Assembly: GCA_001828935.1 (NCBI GenBank)
Contig: MHZX01000063.1
Coordinates: forward strand, 62,001 to 126,000
Direction of reading: 5' to 3'
Length of the DNA: 64,000 nucleotides
Source: Rhodocyclales bacterium RIFCSPLOWO2_02_FULL_63_24
GTDB lineage: Bacteria > Pseudomonadota > Gammaproteobacteria > Burkholderiales > Rhodocyclaceae
A program made the translations under genes and the position numbers. Numbering within the stretch: the stretch's first letter is position 1; every line of letters starts with the position of its first letter. The notes under the pieces were generated by a model. The model saw only the letters and a list, made by a program, of their open reading frames with translations. It had not been told where the DNA came from and made no database searches. This document shows positions 8,576 through 17,570 of this stretch, in pieces.

Positions 8576-10426
8576 CTACCGTGCCGCAGCGGCTTGCCGG
8601 ACGGCGACCACGCAGCGGTCGCGGCCCGCGTGCTTGGCGGTATACAGGGCGGCGTCGCAGGCGGCGAAGAAATCCTTGTAGGTTTCGTTGCTGGCGGCAT
8701 CGTATTCGGCGATGCCCGCGCTCAGGGTGAGCAGCGGGCCCACCGCCGACGCCGGGTGGGGCAGTGCGCTGCGGGCCAGGACTTGCCGTAATTCGGCGTA
8801 AAGGCGCTCGGCGCCGGCGGCGTCGGTGTCCGGCAGCAGCAGGGCGAATTCCTCGCCGCCAATGCGGGCGGCCAGATCGCCGGGGCGTCGCGCCATGTCG
8901 CGCAGCAAGGCGGCGATGGCAGCGAGACAGACGTCGCCCTCGGCGTGGCCCAGCGTATCGTTGTAGGCCTTGAAGTGATCCACGTCGAGCAGCATCAGCG
9001 CCAGCGGGGTGTTGGTGCGGCGGCTGCGGCTGAGCTCGCGGGCGCGGGCTTCGTCGAAGGCGCGGCGGTTGCCCAGTCCGGTGAGCGGGTCGGTGCGGCT
9101 CATGCGGTCCAGTTCGATATTGGCCGATTCCAGTTCCTGGCGGGTTGCTTCCAGTTGTTGCAGCGCGCGCTGCTGGGCCAGGGCGCTGGCGACGATCTGG
9201 CCCACCAGTTGGAAGAAGGCGATTTCCGGTTCCGGCCAGATCGGCGCGTGGCGCGACCGCGCCAGGATCAGGATGCCATAGGCGCTGTCGCGTACCTGCA
9301 GCGGAAGTGCGATCAGGGCGCGATAACCGAGCCGGGCGAAGGCGGTACAGGCGCCGTCGGCGGTGGCGCCGGGATCGTCCAGGCGTTCCAGGATTTCCAC
9401 GCCGCGCGCCGCCTGGCGCAGGCGGACCCAGTGCCCAAGATCGTCTCGCAGCGGCGCCGGCAGCGTCGCCAAGTCGGGGGATTCGGCGGATGTCCAAAAG
9501 CATTCCAGACCGACTGTGGCCTCCGAATTTGGCTCCAGCAGGCCGGCCAGATCGAGACCGGCATACTGGCAGATGTCGGCCAGGGAGCGACGGATCTGGG
9601 GGGCGATCATCTCCCGCGGCAGACTGATGAGCCCGGTCGACATGGTCAGGGCGCGATGTTCCAGCCCTTCCAGGTAGCTCAGCGTGCGCTCGCGGGTGGT
9701 CGCCAGTTCGGCCAGGCGATCGCGATGCTCTTCCAATTCGTGTTGCAAGGCCTCCTGCCGGGCCATGTGGCCGGCCAGGGTTTCCTGCATGCGGCCAAAG
9801 GCGGCTCCCAAGGTGGCGATTTCGTCGCTGCGGCCGCCACCGGGCGGCGCCAGCGACACGGCAGGATCGCCGGGACGCCAGACGGCCAACTGGGTCGCCG
9901 CGTATTCCAGCGGACGGGCGGCTTCGCGGTTCACCGAACGAAACAGCACGTAGGCGCCCAGCGCCAGAAGCAGTGCCTGGATGGTCAGCATCTGCAGCAG
10001 ATGGGCGACCACTGTCTTGACCAGGACGCGGCGGTCGGCGGCCAGTTCCAGCGTGGCGACCGGCCTTCCGTCGTGGCGCAGCGTCGTCTGGCGGACCAGA
10101 AAAGCGCTTTGGCTGTCGCTCGCGTCTGCCGCGAATCGAAACTGCTGGCCGGTAAACAGCTTGGCCGAAACGTGGGCGATGCCCTCGATCTGCGTCAGAG
10201 CCCGCATCTGGCTTTCCGCCAATGGCAGATCCACCAGCCAGAGGCTTTCGGTTAGCGGCGGCGCGAATGCGCGTTCGACCTGGGTGACGAGGTTTTCCAG
10301 CCTTTCGGTTTCATCCAGCCAGGCGCTGGTGGCGAGCACGGCGCTGGCCGCGACCAGCGAGGCCAGGGTGATGCCGAGGATGCGCCGGGCCACGCGCTGG
10401 GTCAGGCCGTTGCCGCGCAAGTTCAT
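8576..10426 (-). CDS. Membrane diguanylate cyclase with periplasmic sensor, HAMP and GAF
   Basis: The 616-residue protein has one membrane helix at about 16-37, a periplasmic sensor segment of some 115 residues, a second helix at about 155-175, a HAMP-like linker with coiled coil (180-275), a GAF-like domain (about 280-430) and a GGDEF domain with intact GGEEF at 523-527. RPGD five residues before GGEEF is the inhibitory I-site, so product feedback is expected. The start codon overlaps the stop of the upstream periplasmic binding protein (ATGA), a strong sign that the two form a unit. The likely model is that the binding protein, with or without ligand, docks on the periplasmic domain and tunes c-di-GMP synthesis; this is inferred. 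Confidence 0.9.
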   Translation of the reverse strand: MNLRGNGLTQRVARRILGITLASLVAASAVLATSAWLDETERLENLVTQVERAFAPPLTESLWLVDLPLAESQMRALTQIEGIAHVSAKLFTGQQFRFAADASDSQSAFLVRQTTLRHDGRPVATLELAADRRVLVKTVVAHLLQMLTIQALLLALGAYVLFRSVNREAARPLEYAATQLAVWRPGDPAVSLAPPGGGRSDEIATLGAAFGRMQETLAGHMARQEALQHELEEHRDRLAELATTRERTLSYLEGLEHRALTMSTGLISLPREMIAPQIRRSLADICQYAGLDLAGLLEPNSEATVGLECFWTSAESPDLATLPAPLRDDLGHWVRLRQAARGVEILERLDDPGATADGACTAFARLGYRALIALPLQVRDSAYGILILARSRHAPIWPEPEIAFFQLVGQIVASALAQQRALQQLEATRQELESANIELDRMSRTDPLTGLGNRRAFDEARARELSRSRRTNTPLALMLLDVDHFKAYNDTLGHAEGDVCLAAIAALLRDMARRPGDLAARIGGEEFALLLPDTDAAGAERLYAELRQVLARSALPHPASAVGPLLTLSAGIAEYDAASNETYKDFFAACDAALYTAKHAGRDRCVVAVRQAAAAR

Positions 10427-11550
10427 TGGAGGAAGGGCAGGATGGAAAAGCGGTAGTCGCGCAGGCCTGGATTATGGACGCGGCTGAAGGTCTTGAAGTC
10501 CAGCCCGGTCAAGCGCGCGGCGGCCTGCCATTCGAGGAAACGCCCGGCCTGGCGCGGGGTGAGCATGACGAACAGCGGTTCGCTGCGTTCCACCGGCCCG
10601 ACGGCGGCGAAGTCGCGGCCATGGTGGTAATCGTAGAGCATGACCAGGGACCAGGCACCCGTCGAGAAATGACCGCTGGCAAGGGCGGTCAGGCGGCCGT
10701 TGCGCAAGGCCTGCATGGCCTCGGGCGAGTTGTTGAGGCCGGAGAAGAATACGTCGCGGCCCGGCTGCATGCCAGCGGCAATCGCGGCTTCCATGGCGCC
10801 GAAGGCCATCAGGTCGTTGGCGCACCAGACCAGGCGGGTATCGGGGTGGCGCTTGAAGAGAATCTCGGCCTGCTCCCGTGCGCGCGCCTGGTTCCATTCG
10901 CCATACACCACCTGGCGCAGCTCCGCCGTCGGATGTTCGGCCAGCGCACGACGCAGGCCGGCTTCGCGCTCCAGTCCGGCGGCCGTGCTGCGGTCGCCAC
11001 CGATGGCGAACAGCGGCAGGCGAGCGCCATGGCCGAAGCGCTGCTGCCCGGCAGCAAGGATCTGCTGCGCCATGCGGTAGCCGGCGTCCTCGTTGTTCGG
11101 CACCAGGCTGCCGATCCAGTGCGGCAGGCCTTGGCGGGGCGCGCCGGCGGCGGCCTGCTCTTCGCCGTTCAGCGTGTTGTTGATGAGGAATACCTTGATG
11201 CCGCTGTTGCGCGTCAGGCGCAGGATTTCGGTGGCCACCTGCTTCTCGTTCACGGCCACCATATAGTCCGGACGAGTAGCCCGTGTCGCTACCCGTCGCG
11301 CATTCTCGACCATGCGTGTCGCATCGCGCTCGGCGTAAAGCACCTCCAGTTCGATGTCGAGGCTGTCGGCCGCCGCCGCCATGAACTGGCTGACGCTGAG
11401 CCAGAACTTCTCGTCGGCCTTGCCCGGGTTGAGGAACACCACCGACATCGCCAGCGCCACCTGCGGCAACAGCAGCAACAAGCCGGCGAGCGCTCGGCGC
11501 AGAGCGCGGAAGGAGCGACAGTGCAAAGGATCGAAGCAATGGAATTTCAT
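10423..11550 (-). CDS. Periplasmic sugar/autoinducer-type binding protein (no transporter partner)
   Basis: The 375-residue protein has an N-terminal signal peptide (RRALAGLLLLLPQVALA followed by MSVVFLNP). It has the fold signature of the periplasmic binding protein 4 family: FLNPGKADEKFWLSVSQFM at the first strand, DYMVAVNEKQVA, VFLINNTL, and LVWCANDLMAFGAMEAAIAAG in the second lobe. No ABC permease or ATPase is nearby; the gene instead overlaps a membrane diguanylate cyclase. By analogy with LuxP-LuxQ, it may be a ligand-binding co-receptor rather than a transport protein. The ligand cannot be told from sequence. Confidence 0.85.
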   Translation of the reverse strand: MKFHCFDPLHCRSFRALRRALAGLLLLLPQVALAMSVVFLNPGKADEKFWLSVSQFMAAAADSLDIELEVLYAERDATRMVENARRVATRATRPDYMVAVNEKQVATEILRLTRNSGIKVFLINNTLNGEEQAAAGAPRQGLPHWIGSLVPNNEDAGYRMAQQILAAGQQRFGHGARLPLFAIGGDRSTAAGLEREAGLRRALAEHPTAELRQVVYGEWNQARAREQAEILFKRHPDTRLVWCANDLMAFGAMEAAIAAGMQPGRDVFFSGLNNSPEAMQALRNGRLTALASGHFSTGAWSLVMLYDYHHGRDFAAVGPVERSEPLFVMLTPRQAGRFLEWQAAARLTGLDFKTFSRVHNPGLRDYRFSILPFLQ

Positions 11551-11612
11551 CGTGGCGGGAGCGGACGGTGAGGTCGATTATCACTCCAAACGGCTTGTGC
11601 CTGCGGTGCCGC

Positions 11613-11629
11613 GGTAGAATCGCGCTACC
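11613..11629 (+). promoter_or_regulatory. Candidate -10 element of crcB, very short leader
   Basis: TAGAAT at 11613-11618 lies only 11 bases before the crcB ATG at 11630. If it is the -10, the transcript would be nearly leaderless. No convincing -35 at the right distance and no fluoride riboswitch fold were seen. Confidence 0.35.
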
Positions 11630-12013
11630 ATGAATCCGACCGCGTTTCTTGCCATCGGCATCGGCGCCGTGCTCGGCGCCTGGCTGCGCTATGGCCTGGG
11701 CCTTTGGCTCAATCCCTGGTTCGCGACGGTGCCGCTGGGCACCCTGGCGGCCAACCTGATCGGCGGCTACCTGGTCGGCGCGGCGATGATGGTGTTCCAC
11801 ATCAATGCCGAGATGTCAGCCGAACTCAAACTGTTCATCATTACCGGGTTTCTCGGATCTCTGACTACCTTCTCGACCTTTTCGGCCGAGGTGGTGCATC
11901 TGATCCAGGGCGCGCGCTACGGCTGGGCGGCGGGTGCGGCCGCGGTGCACCTGCTCGGCTCGCTGCTGATGACCGGACTCGGCATTCTGACCATCCACAA
12001 GCTGGCGCAATGA
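11630..12013 (+). CDS. crcB: Fluoride ion channel/exporter CrcB (Fluc)
   Basis: The 127-residue protein has four membrane helices and the family signatures GAVLGAWLRYGLG, GTLAANLIGGYLVG and GFLGSLTTFSTFSAE. Fluc proteins work as antiparallel dimers in the inner membrane and release cytoplasmic fluoride. The length is typical. The stop codon overlaps the hrpA start (ATGA). A fluoride riboswitch, common upstream of crcB elsewhere, is not apparent. Confidence 0.95.
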   Translation: MNPTAFLAIGIGAVLGAWLRYGLGLWLNPWFATVPLGTLAANLIGGYLVGAAMMVFHINAEMSAELKLFIITGFLGSLTTFSTFSAEVVHLIQGARYGWAAGAAAVHLLGSLLMTGLGILTIHKLAQ

Positions 12014-15000
12014 GATTCGACCCCGAGGCGCGGCGGGCTGCGCGGCCCGCGCTGAGCTATGACGAAACGCTGCCGGTGAATGCGCGGCGGCAGGAGATCG
12101 GCGAAGCGATACTCAAGCATCAGGTGGTGGTAGTCTGCGGCGAGACCGGCTCGGGCAAGACCACGCAGTTGCCCAAGATCTGCCTCGACATCGGCCGCGG
12201 CTTGAACGGCCTGATCGGCCACACCCAGCCGCGGCGAATCGCCGCGCGGGCCACCGCGACGCGCATCGCGCAGGAGTTGAAATCCGAAGTCGGCCAGCAT
12301 GTCGGCTTCAAGATCCGCTTCACCGACAAGAGCTCGCCGTCGTCCTACATCAAGCTGATGACCGATGGCATCCTGCTGGCCGAGACGCAGACCGATCCGC
12401 TGCTGCGCCAGTACGACACCATCTTGATCGACGAGGCGCACGAACGCAGTCTCAACATCGATTTCCTGCTCGGTTATCTGAAGTCGGTGCTGACGAAACG
12501 GCGCGATCTGAAGCTGATCGTCACCTCGGCCACGCTCGACGCCGAGCGTTTCAGCAAACATTTCGCCATTGACGGAAACGCGGCGCCGGTGATCGAAGTC
12601 TCCGGCCGCCTCTATCCGATCGAGACGCGCTACCGGCCCTTCGATGAGAAGAAGGACGCCGATCTCAACGACGCGATCGTCGATGCCGTGGACGAGGCCC
12701 ATCGCACCGGTCCCGGCGACGTGCTGGTGTTCCTGCCCGGCGAGCGCGAGATCCGCGAGGCGGCGGAGGCCTTGCGCAAGCACTCATTTGGCAAACTCGC
12801 GCCGGGCCTCGAAGTACTGCCGCTGTTCGCGCGCCAGACCGCAGTCGAGCAGGGTCGCGTCTTTGCCTCGCATCAGGGCCAGCGCGTGGTGCTGGCGACC
12901 AACGTCGCCGAGACTTCGCTGACCGTGCCCGGCATCCGCTACGTGATCGATTCGGGCCTGGCGCGCGTCAAGCGCTACAGCCATCGCAACAAGGTCGAGC
13001 AATTGCAGGTCGAGCCGATCTCCCAAGCCGCCGCGAGCCAGCGCGCCGGGCGCTGCGGCCGCGTCTCGGCCGGCGTCTGCTTCCGCCTCTACGATGAAGA
13101 GGATTTCAAGCAGCGCCCGGCCTACACCGAGCCCGAGATTCTGCGTTCCTCGCTCGCCGGCGTGATACTGCGCATGAAGTCGCTGCACCTGGGCGACGTC
13201 GAGGACTTCCCCTTTCTCGAAGCGCCGCTGCCACGCATGATCGCCGACGGCTATAACCTGCTGGCCGAGCTCGGCGCGATCGACGAGACGACCAAGACGC
13301 TGACCCAGGTCGGTTTCGAACTGGCGAAGCTACCGCTCGATCCCAAGATCGGCCGAATGATCCTCGCCGCGCGCGGGCACAACTGCCTCAAGGAAGTGCT
13401 GATCATCGCCGCCGCGTTGGGCACCCAGGATCCGCGCGACCGACCGCAGGAACACGCGGCGAGCGCCGACCAGGCTCATGCCAAATGGAAGGACGAGAAA
13501 TCGGAGTTCCTCTCCTATCTCAAGCTGTGGGCCGCCGGCGACGAAATCTGGAAGCACGAGACGTCGAACAAGCAGCGCCAGTGGTGCCGGCAGAATTTCA
13601 TCAACTGGCTGCGCCTGCGCGAGTGGCGCGACGTGCATGGCCAGTTGATGACGCTGTGCCACGAGCACGGCTGGAAGGAGAACCAGATTCCGGCCAGCTA
13701 CGAAGCCATCCACAAGGCGCTGTTGACCGGCCTGCTCGGCCACATCGGTTTGATCAGCGAAGAGGACAAAAACTATCTCGGCGCACGCGGCATCCGCTTC
13801 TACATCCATCCCGGATCGGCGCTGCTGAAGAAGGCCGGGCGCTGGATCGTCGCAGCAGAGATCGTCGAGACCTCGCGCCTGTTCGCCCGCTGCGTGGCGC
13901 GTATCGAACCGGAATGGCTGGAGCAGGTCGGCGGCCACCTGATCCGGCGCCATGTCTATGAACCGCACTGGGAAAAGGGGCCGGGCCAGGTCGTGGCCTG
14001 GGAGCGCGTCACCCTGCACGGCCTGATGATCCATGCCAAGCGCCGCGTGCACTATGGGCCGAGCGATCCGAAGCTGGCGCGAGAAATCCTGATCCGCGAG
14101 GCCTTGGTCGAAGGCCAGGTCGGCGAGGACTGGGTGAAGAAGTGGCGCTTCTACCAGCACAACGCCAAGCTCATGAAGGAAATCCAGGCGCTGGAACACA
14201 AGTCGCGGCGGCCCGACGTGCTGGTCGACGACGAGCTGATCTTCGCCTTTTACGACGACAAGATTCCCGCGGGCATCATCACCCTGGCGGCCTTCGACCA
14301 CTGGCGGCGCGAGGCCGAAGCCGCCAACCCGAAACTGCTCTGCCTGGAGAAGGAGCAGTTGATGCGCCACGAGGCGGCGGGCATCACCACGGACGCCTTT
14401 CCTCCCGAGTTCACACATCGCGGCCAGAGCTTCAAGCTGAGCTATCACCACGATCCGGGTGCGGCGGACGATGGCGTGACGCTGACCCTGCCGCTGACGG
14501 CGCTCAACCAGTTGCCGGCCAACCGCTGCGAATGGCTGGTGCCCGGTTTGCTCAAGGAGAAGATCCTCGCGCTGCTGAAGACGCTGCAGCAGAAGTACCG
14601 CCACCGCCTGCAGCCGCTCGACGAGTTCGCCAGTGACTTCTGCGACGCCGACCACGATCTCGACGAGCCGCTGGTGCGCGCCCTGACGCGGGCCGCCGAG
14701 GAGCATCTGGCGCTGAAGCTGCCGCTCGATGCCTTCCGTAGCGGCGAGTTGCGGCCGCACCTGTTCATGAACTTCCGTCTGACCGACGAACATGGCGGTA
14801 CGCTGGCAATCTCGCGCAATCTGGCCGAACTGCGCGCCGAGTATCGCGATCGCGTCGAGCAGGTCTATGCCGCGGCGGAAGTGAAGCACGAGGCCGCGGC
14901 GGGAGAGTTGTCCGGCGTCACCACGTGGACCTTCGGCGTGCTGCCCGAGTTGATGGAAGTGAAAGTCGGCGCTGGCACCACGCTGGGTTTCCCGGCCCTG

Positions 15001-15768
15001 GTGGACATGGGCGAGAGCGTGAGCCTGACCGCCTTCGACACCGAAGACAAGGCGCGCGCCGAGCATCGCAAAGGCATGGCGCGCTTGTTCGCGCTGCAAC
15101 TCGCGGCCCAGGTCAAGGCCATCGAGAAACTGCCCGGCCTGCGCGAGCTGGCATTGCAGTTCATTGCGCTGGGCACCGAAAAGGAACTCAAGGAACAACT
15201 GGTCGCCGTGACCCTGGAGCGCACCTGCCTGATGGACCCGCTACCCACCGAAGAGTCGGCGTTCGCGGCACGGCGCGAGGCGGCGCGCGGCCGCATTCTG
15301 CTGGTGGCGCAGGAGATCCTGCGTCTGCTCGGCACCATCCTGGCCGAGCATGCGGTACTGGCGAAGAAGCTCGCGGGGATGCACAAGGCCTTTCCGCAGG
15401 CCAGCGCCGACATCGGCGCGCAACTGGCCGAACTGATGCCCAAGCGTTTTATCGCCACCACACCCTTCGAGCGTTTGCAGCACTATCCGCGCTACCTCAA
15501 GGCCATCAGCCTGCGCCTGGAAAAAGCCCGCAGCGATCCGGCCCGCGACACTCGCTTGATGGCAGACTGGCAGGCGCTGGGCAAGCCCTGGGAGCGCGAA
15601 CGCAACGCGATGCTGAAATCCGGCCAGCAGGGCGATGCCTTCCTCGACGAGTTCCGCTGGCTGCTCGAAGAACTGCGCGTCGCGCTGTTTGCCCAGGAAC
15701 TGAAAACCTCGTCGCCGGTTTCGGTGAAGCGCCTGCAGAAAATGTGGGATGGTCGGCGACACAACTAG
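12010..15768 (+). CDS. hrpA: ATP-dependent RNA helicase HrpA (DEAH box)
   Basis: The ATG at 12010, overlapping the crcB stop, gives 1252 residues (E. coli HrpA is about 1300). The longer open frame starting at 11704 only reads crcB in a wrong frame. Motif I is GETGSGKTTQ, motif II is IDEAHERSL, motif III is SATLDAERF and motif VI is QRAGRCGR, followed by the helicase-associated HA2 and OB regions and a long C-terminal DUF3418-like domain. HrpA-type helicases act on structured mRNA and stalled ribosomes. Confidence 0.96.
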   Translation: MRFDPEARRAARPALSYDETLPVNARRQEIGEAILKHQVVVVCGETGSGKTTQLPKICLDIGRGLNGLIGHTQPRRIAARATATRIAQELKSEVGQHVGFKIRFTDKSSPSSYIKLMTDGILLAETQTDPLLRQYDTILIDEAHERSLNIDFLLGYLKSVLTKRRDLKLIVTSATLDAERFSKHFAIDGNAAPVIEVSGRLYPIETRYRPFDEKKDADLNDAIVDAVDEAHRTGPGDVLVFLPGEREIREAAEALRKHSFGKLAPGLEVLPLFARQTAVEQGRVFASHQGQRVVLATNVAETSLTVPGIRYVIDSGLARVKRYSHRNKVEQLQVEPISQAAASQRAGRCGRVSAGVCFRLYDEEDFKQRPAYTEPEILRSSLAGVILRMKSLHLGDVEDFPFLEAPLPRMIADGYNLLAELGAIDETTKTLTQVGFELAKLPLDPKIGRMILAARGHNCLKEVLIIAAALGTQDPRDRPQEHAASADQAHAKWKDEKSEFLSYLKLWAAGDEIWKHETSNKQRQWCRQNFINWLRLREWRDVHGQLMTLCHEHGWKENQIPASYEAIHKALLTGLLGHIGLISEEDKNYLGARGIRFYIHPGSALLKKAGRWIVAAEIVETSRLFARCVARIEPEWLEQVGGHLIRRHVYEPHWEKGPGQVVAWERVTLHGLMIHAKRRVHYGPSDPKLAREILIREALVEGQVGEDWVKKWRFYQHNAKLMKEIQALEHKSRRPDVLVDDELIFAFYDDKIPAGIITLAAFDHWRREAEAANPKLLCLEKEQLMRHEAAGITTDAFPPEFTHRGQSFKLSYHHDPGAADDGVTLTLPLTALNQLPANRCEWLVPGLLKEKILALLKTLQQKYRHRLQPLDEFASDFCDADHDLDEPLVRALTRAAEEHLALKLPLDAFRSGELRPHLFMNFRLTDEHGGTLAISRNLAELRAEYRDRVEQVYAAAEVKHEAAAGELSGVTTWTFGVLPELMEVKVGAGTTLGFPALVDMGESVSLTAFDTEDKARAEHRKGMARLFALQLAAQVKAIEKLPGLRELALQFIALGTEKELKEQLVAVTLERTCLMDPLPTEESAFAARREAARGRILLVAQEILRLLGTILAEHAVLAKKLAGMHKAFPQASADIGAQLAELMPKRFIATTPFERLQHYPRYLKAISLRLEKARSDPARDTRLMADWQALGKPWERERNAMLKSGQQGDAFLDEFRWLLEELRVALFAQELKTSSPVSVKRLQKMWDGRRHN

Positions 15769-15777
15769 GGAAAAGCC

Positions 15778-16491
15778 ATGATCGAAGTATTTGCCGCGTT
15801 TACCAAGTCGCTGCGCGACCTGACGCGCGCCGAGGTGTTGTGGCAGGCGCTGTGGCCGCCGCTGCTGGCGCTGCTGGCATGGGCCGGCGTCGCCTTCGCG
15901 GTGTGGGCCCACGGCGTAGCGCTGATGGCCCGCATCGTGCCTGAACTGCCGTGGTCGGGCTGGGAATGGGTGGCGCACTGGGCGGCGGTGTTCCTGCTGC
16001 TGGCGGCCTTCGCCGCGCTGGTGTATTTCACCGCCATATTCCTGGTGGCTGTGTTTGCCTTGCCGCGGCTGATCAATCTGGTCGCGGCGCGCGATTACCC
16101 GGAACTCGGTCACCATGGCGAGAACGTGTTCTGGGGCAGCCTGGGCAATACCCTGGGGGCCGGCGCGATCTTTGTCGTCGGCTGCATGTTGATGCTGCCG
16201 CTGCTGCTGATCCCGGGCGCGCTGCTGGTGCTGCCGCTGTTGTGGGCCAGCTGGCTGAATCAGCGCACCTTCCGCTTCGATGCCCTGGCCGAGCATGCGA
16301 CGCGCGCCGAAATGCAGCGTCTGGTGGCCGAGAATCGCAGCCGTTTTTATTTCGCCGGACTCGGCACCGCCGCGGCCGCACATGTGCCCTTGTTCAACCT
16401 GCTGGCGCCGGCATTTACGGCCCTGGTTTTTGTGCATCTGGGACTGGCGGCGCTGCGGCGCCGGCGGCGGGAAGGAGGCATAGATTTATGA
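15778..16491 (+). CDS. EI24-domain inner-membrane protein
   Basis: The 237-residue protein has about four membrane segments (LLALLAWAGVAFAVWAHG, AAVFLLLAAFAALVYFTAIFLVAVFAL, GAIFVVGCMLMLPLLLIPGALLVLPLLW and a C-terminal helix) and a central LWASWLNQRTFRFDALAEHA stretch, typical of the EI24/CysZ-like family. CysZ members carry sulfate, but this subfamily has no proven substrate. It starts 9 bases after hrpA and overlaps the next gene by 4 bases. Confidence 0.85.
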   Translation: MIEVFAAFTKSLRDLTRAEVLWQALWPPLLALLAWAGVAFAVWAHGVALMARIVPELPWSGWEWVAHWAAVFLLLAAFAALVYFTAIFLVAVFALPRLINLVAARDYPELGHHGENVFWGSLGNTLGAGAIFVVGCMLMLPLLLIPGALLVLPLLWASWLNQRTFRFDALAEHATRAEMQRLVAENRSRFYFAGLGTAAAAHVPLFNLLAPAFTALVFVHLGLAALRRRRREGGIDL

Positions 16492-17258
16492 GCAACACCA
16501 AAAAGGGCATCGGCGCCATCATCATCGGCGACGAGATCACGCTTGGCCGCCGCGAGGACAAGCACTTCCCCAAACTGCTGGAAATCCTTGGCGCGCGCGG
16601 CCTGGTGCTGGACTGGGTCCTGTACATCGGCGACGATCGGCAGCGGCTGAGCGAAACCCTGGCGCGCACGCTGGCGAGCGCAGACATCGTGTTCAGTTTC
16701 GGCGGCATCGGCAACACGCCGGACGACCACACCCGACAGGCGGCAGCGGCGGCGGCGGGCGTCGAGTTGCTGCTGCACCCGGACGCCGAGCGCGAGATCC
16801 GGGCGCGCTTCGCCGAGCTCAAATATGAGCTGACCGATTTGCAACTGGCGATGGGCAACTTTCCGCAAGGCAGCCGCATCATTCCCAATCCCTTCAACCG
16901 CATTCCGGGCTTCTCGCTGGGGCGCCATCATTTCGTCCCGGGCTTTCCGCAAATGGCCTGGCCGATGGTGGAGTGGGTGCTCGACAACGACTACCGCGAT
17001 CTGTTCAACGCCCGTCCCAGTGCGGAAGCCGCGATCCTGGTCTGGAAGGGGGTCGAGGGCGCGCTGATCACGCTGATGCGTCGCATCGAGGCCGACTACC
17101 CGGCGGTCAAGGTGTTCAGCCTGCCCTTCCTCGGCTCGGCGGAAGTCCAGCGCCACATCGAGCTCGGCGTGCGCGGAGCGCCGGAGCAGGTACCGTCGGC
17201 GATGGAGGCGATTCGGCGTGGGGTGGCGGAACTGGGTTACAGCTTCGACGAGAAATGA
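16488..17258 (+). CDS. Molybdopterin-binding domain protein, CinA N-terminal-like
   Basis: The 256-residue protein carries the MoCF/MoaB-like fold seen in the CinA N-terminus: GAIIIGDEITLGRREDKH, then IVFSFGGIGNTPDDHTRQ. It lacks the CinA C-terminal nicotinamide-nucleotide amidase domain, as in stand-alone competence/damage-inducible protein A homologues. The ATG overlaps the EI24 stop (ATGA), with a GAAGGAGG RBS inside the upstream gene. The precise substrate is unknown. Confidence 0.88.
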   Translation: MSNTKKGIGAIIIGDEITLGRREDKHFPKLLEILGARGLVLDWVLYIGDDRQRLSETLARTLASADIVFSFGGIGNTPDDHTRQAAAAAAGVELLLHPDAEREIRARFAELKYELTDLQLAMGNFPQGSRIIPNPFNRIPGFSLGRHHFVPGFPQMAWPMVEWVLDNDYRDLFNARPSAEAAILVWKGVEGALITLMRRIEADYPAVKVFSLPFLGSAEVQRHIELGVRGAPEQVPSAMEAIRRGVAELGYSFDEK

Positions 17259-17570
17259 TCCGGCAGCAAGCGGCGCGGCTTTTGTTGCGGTCGCCACGCT
17301 GCACACCGATAACGCCGGCGTTGGCGTGCGCTGAAATGTGACTGTGCCTTTATTTGATTTGTCCTGAAAACTCAGTTGAACCACAGAGGCACAGAGAACA
17401 CGGAGGAAAAACAAAGCGCTGCGCCGTAATGCCGGATCACCCAACGGGTGAGCGGCGACCGACCCGCAAGACGTTGATTCATCGTCTTTCTCTGTGCCTC
17501 TGTGTCTCTGTGGTGAGGTTTTTAGGTTTATGCTGTGCATCTCGGAAACAGGGGAAATAAGGGTGCCGCA
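17259..17570. other. Intergenic region with repeat element
   Basis: These 312 bases lie between the CinA-like gene and the cNMP-GGDEF gene. Apart from the CACAGAG inverted-repeat element, no supported gene is present. An open frame at 17354-17560 is translated from the repeat arms themselves (QRHREHGGK and LCLCVSVV) and should not be called a protein. A GGGAAATAAGGG stretch before 17571 serves as the RBS of the next gene. Confidence 0.7.
17379..17516. repeat. CACAGAG-type inverted-repeat element (possible MITE-like unit)
   Basis: The left arm (17380-17405) contains CCACAGAGGCACAGAGAACA. The right arm (17485-17515), reverse-complemented, contains CCACAGAGACACAGAGGCAC. The arms flank about 80 bases of non-repeat sequence. 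From memory, very similar CCACAGAG units recur across many environmental bacterial genomes and give spurious HREHRE/LCASV peptides. No transposase is present, so any mobilisation would have to be in trans. Confidence 0.65.

Noticed and set aside
8542-8700. N-terminal extension of GlnS
   Set aside because: The extra residues overlap the diguanylate cyclase gene, lack an RBS and do not resemble GlnS; the ATG at 8541 gives the normal start.
6838-8730. Long plus-strand ORF (630 codons) opposite glnS
   Set aside because: It is the antisense shadow of glnS, caused by high-GC codon bias; no family features.
11551-11629. Fluoride riboswitch before crcB
   Set aside because: The conserved fluoride aptamer elements are not visible and the predicted leader is only a few bases long.
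13330-15198. Long minus-strand ORF opposite hrpA
   Set aside because: Antisense shadow of a well-recognised gene.
17354-17560. Protein-coding ORF with QRHREHGGK and LCLCVSVV
   Set aside because: It is a translation of the two repeat arms, a known source of spurious proteins.
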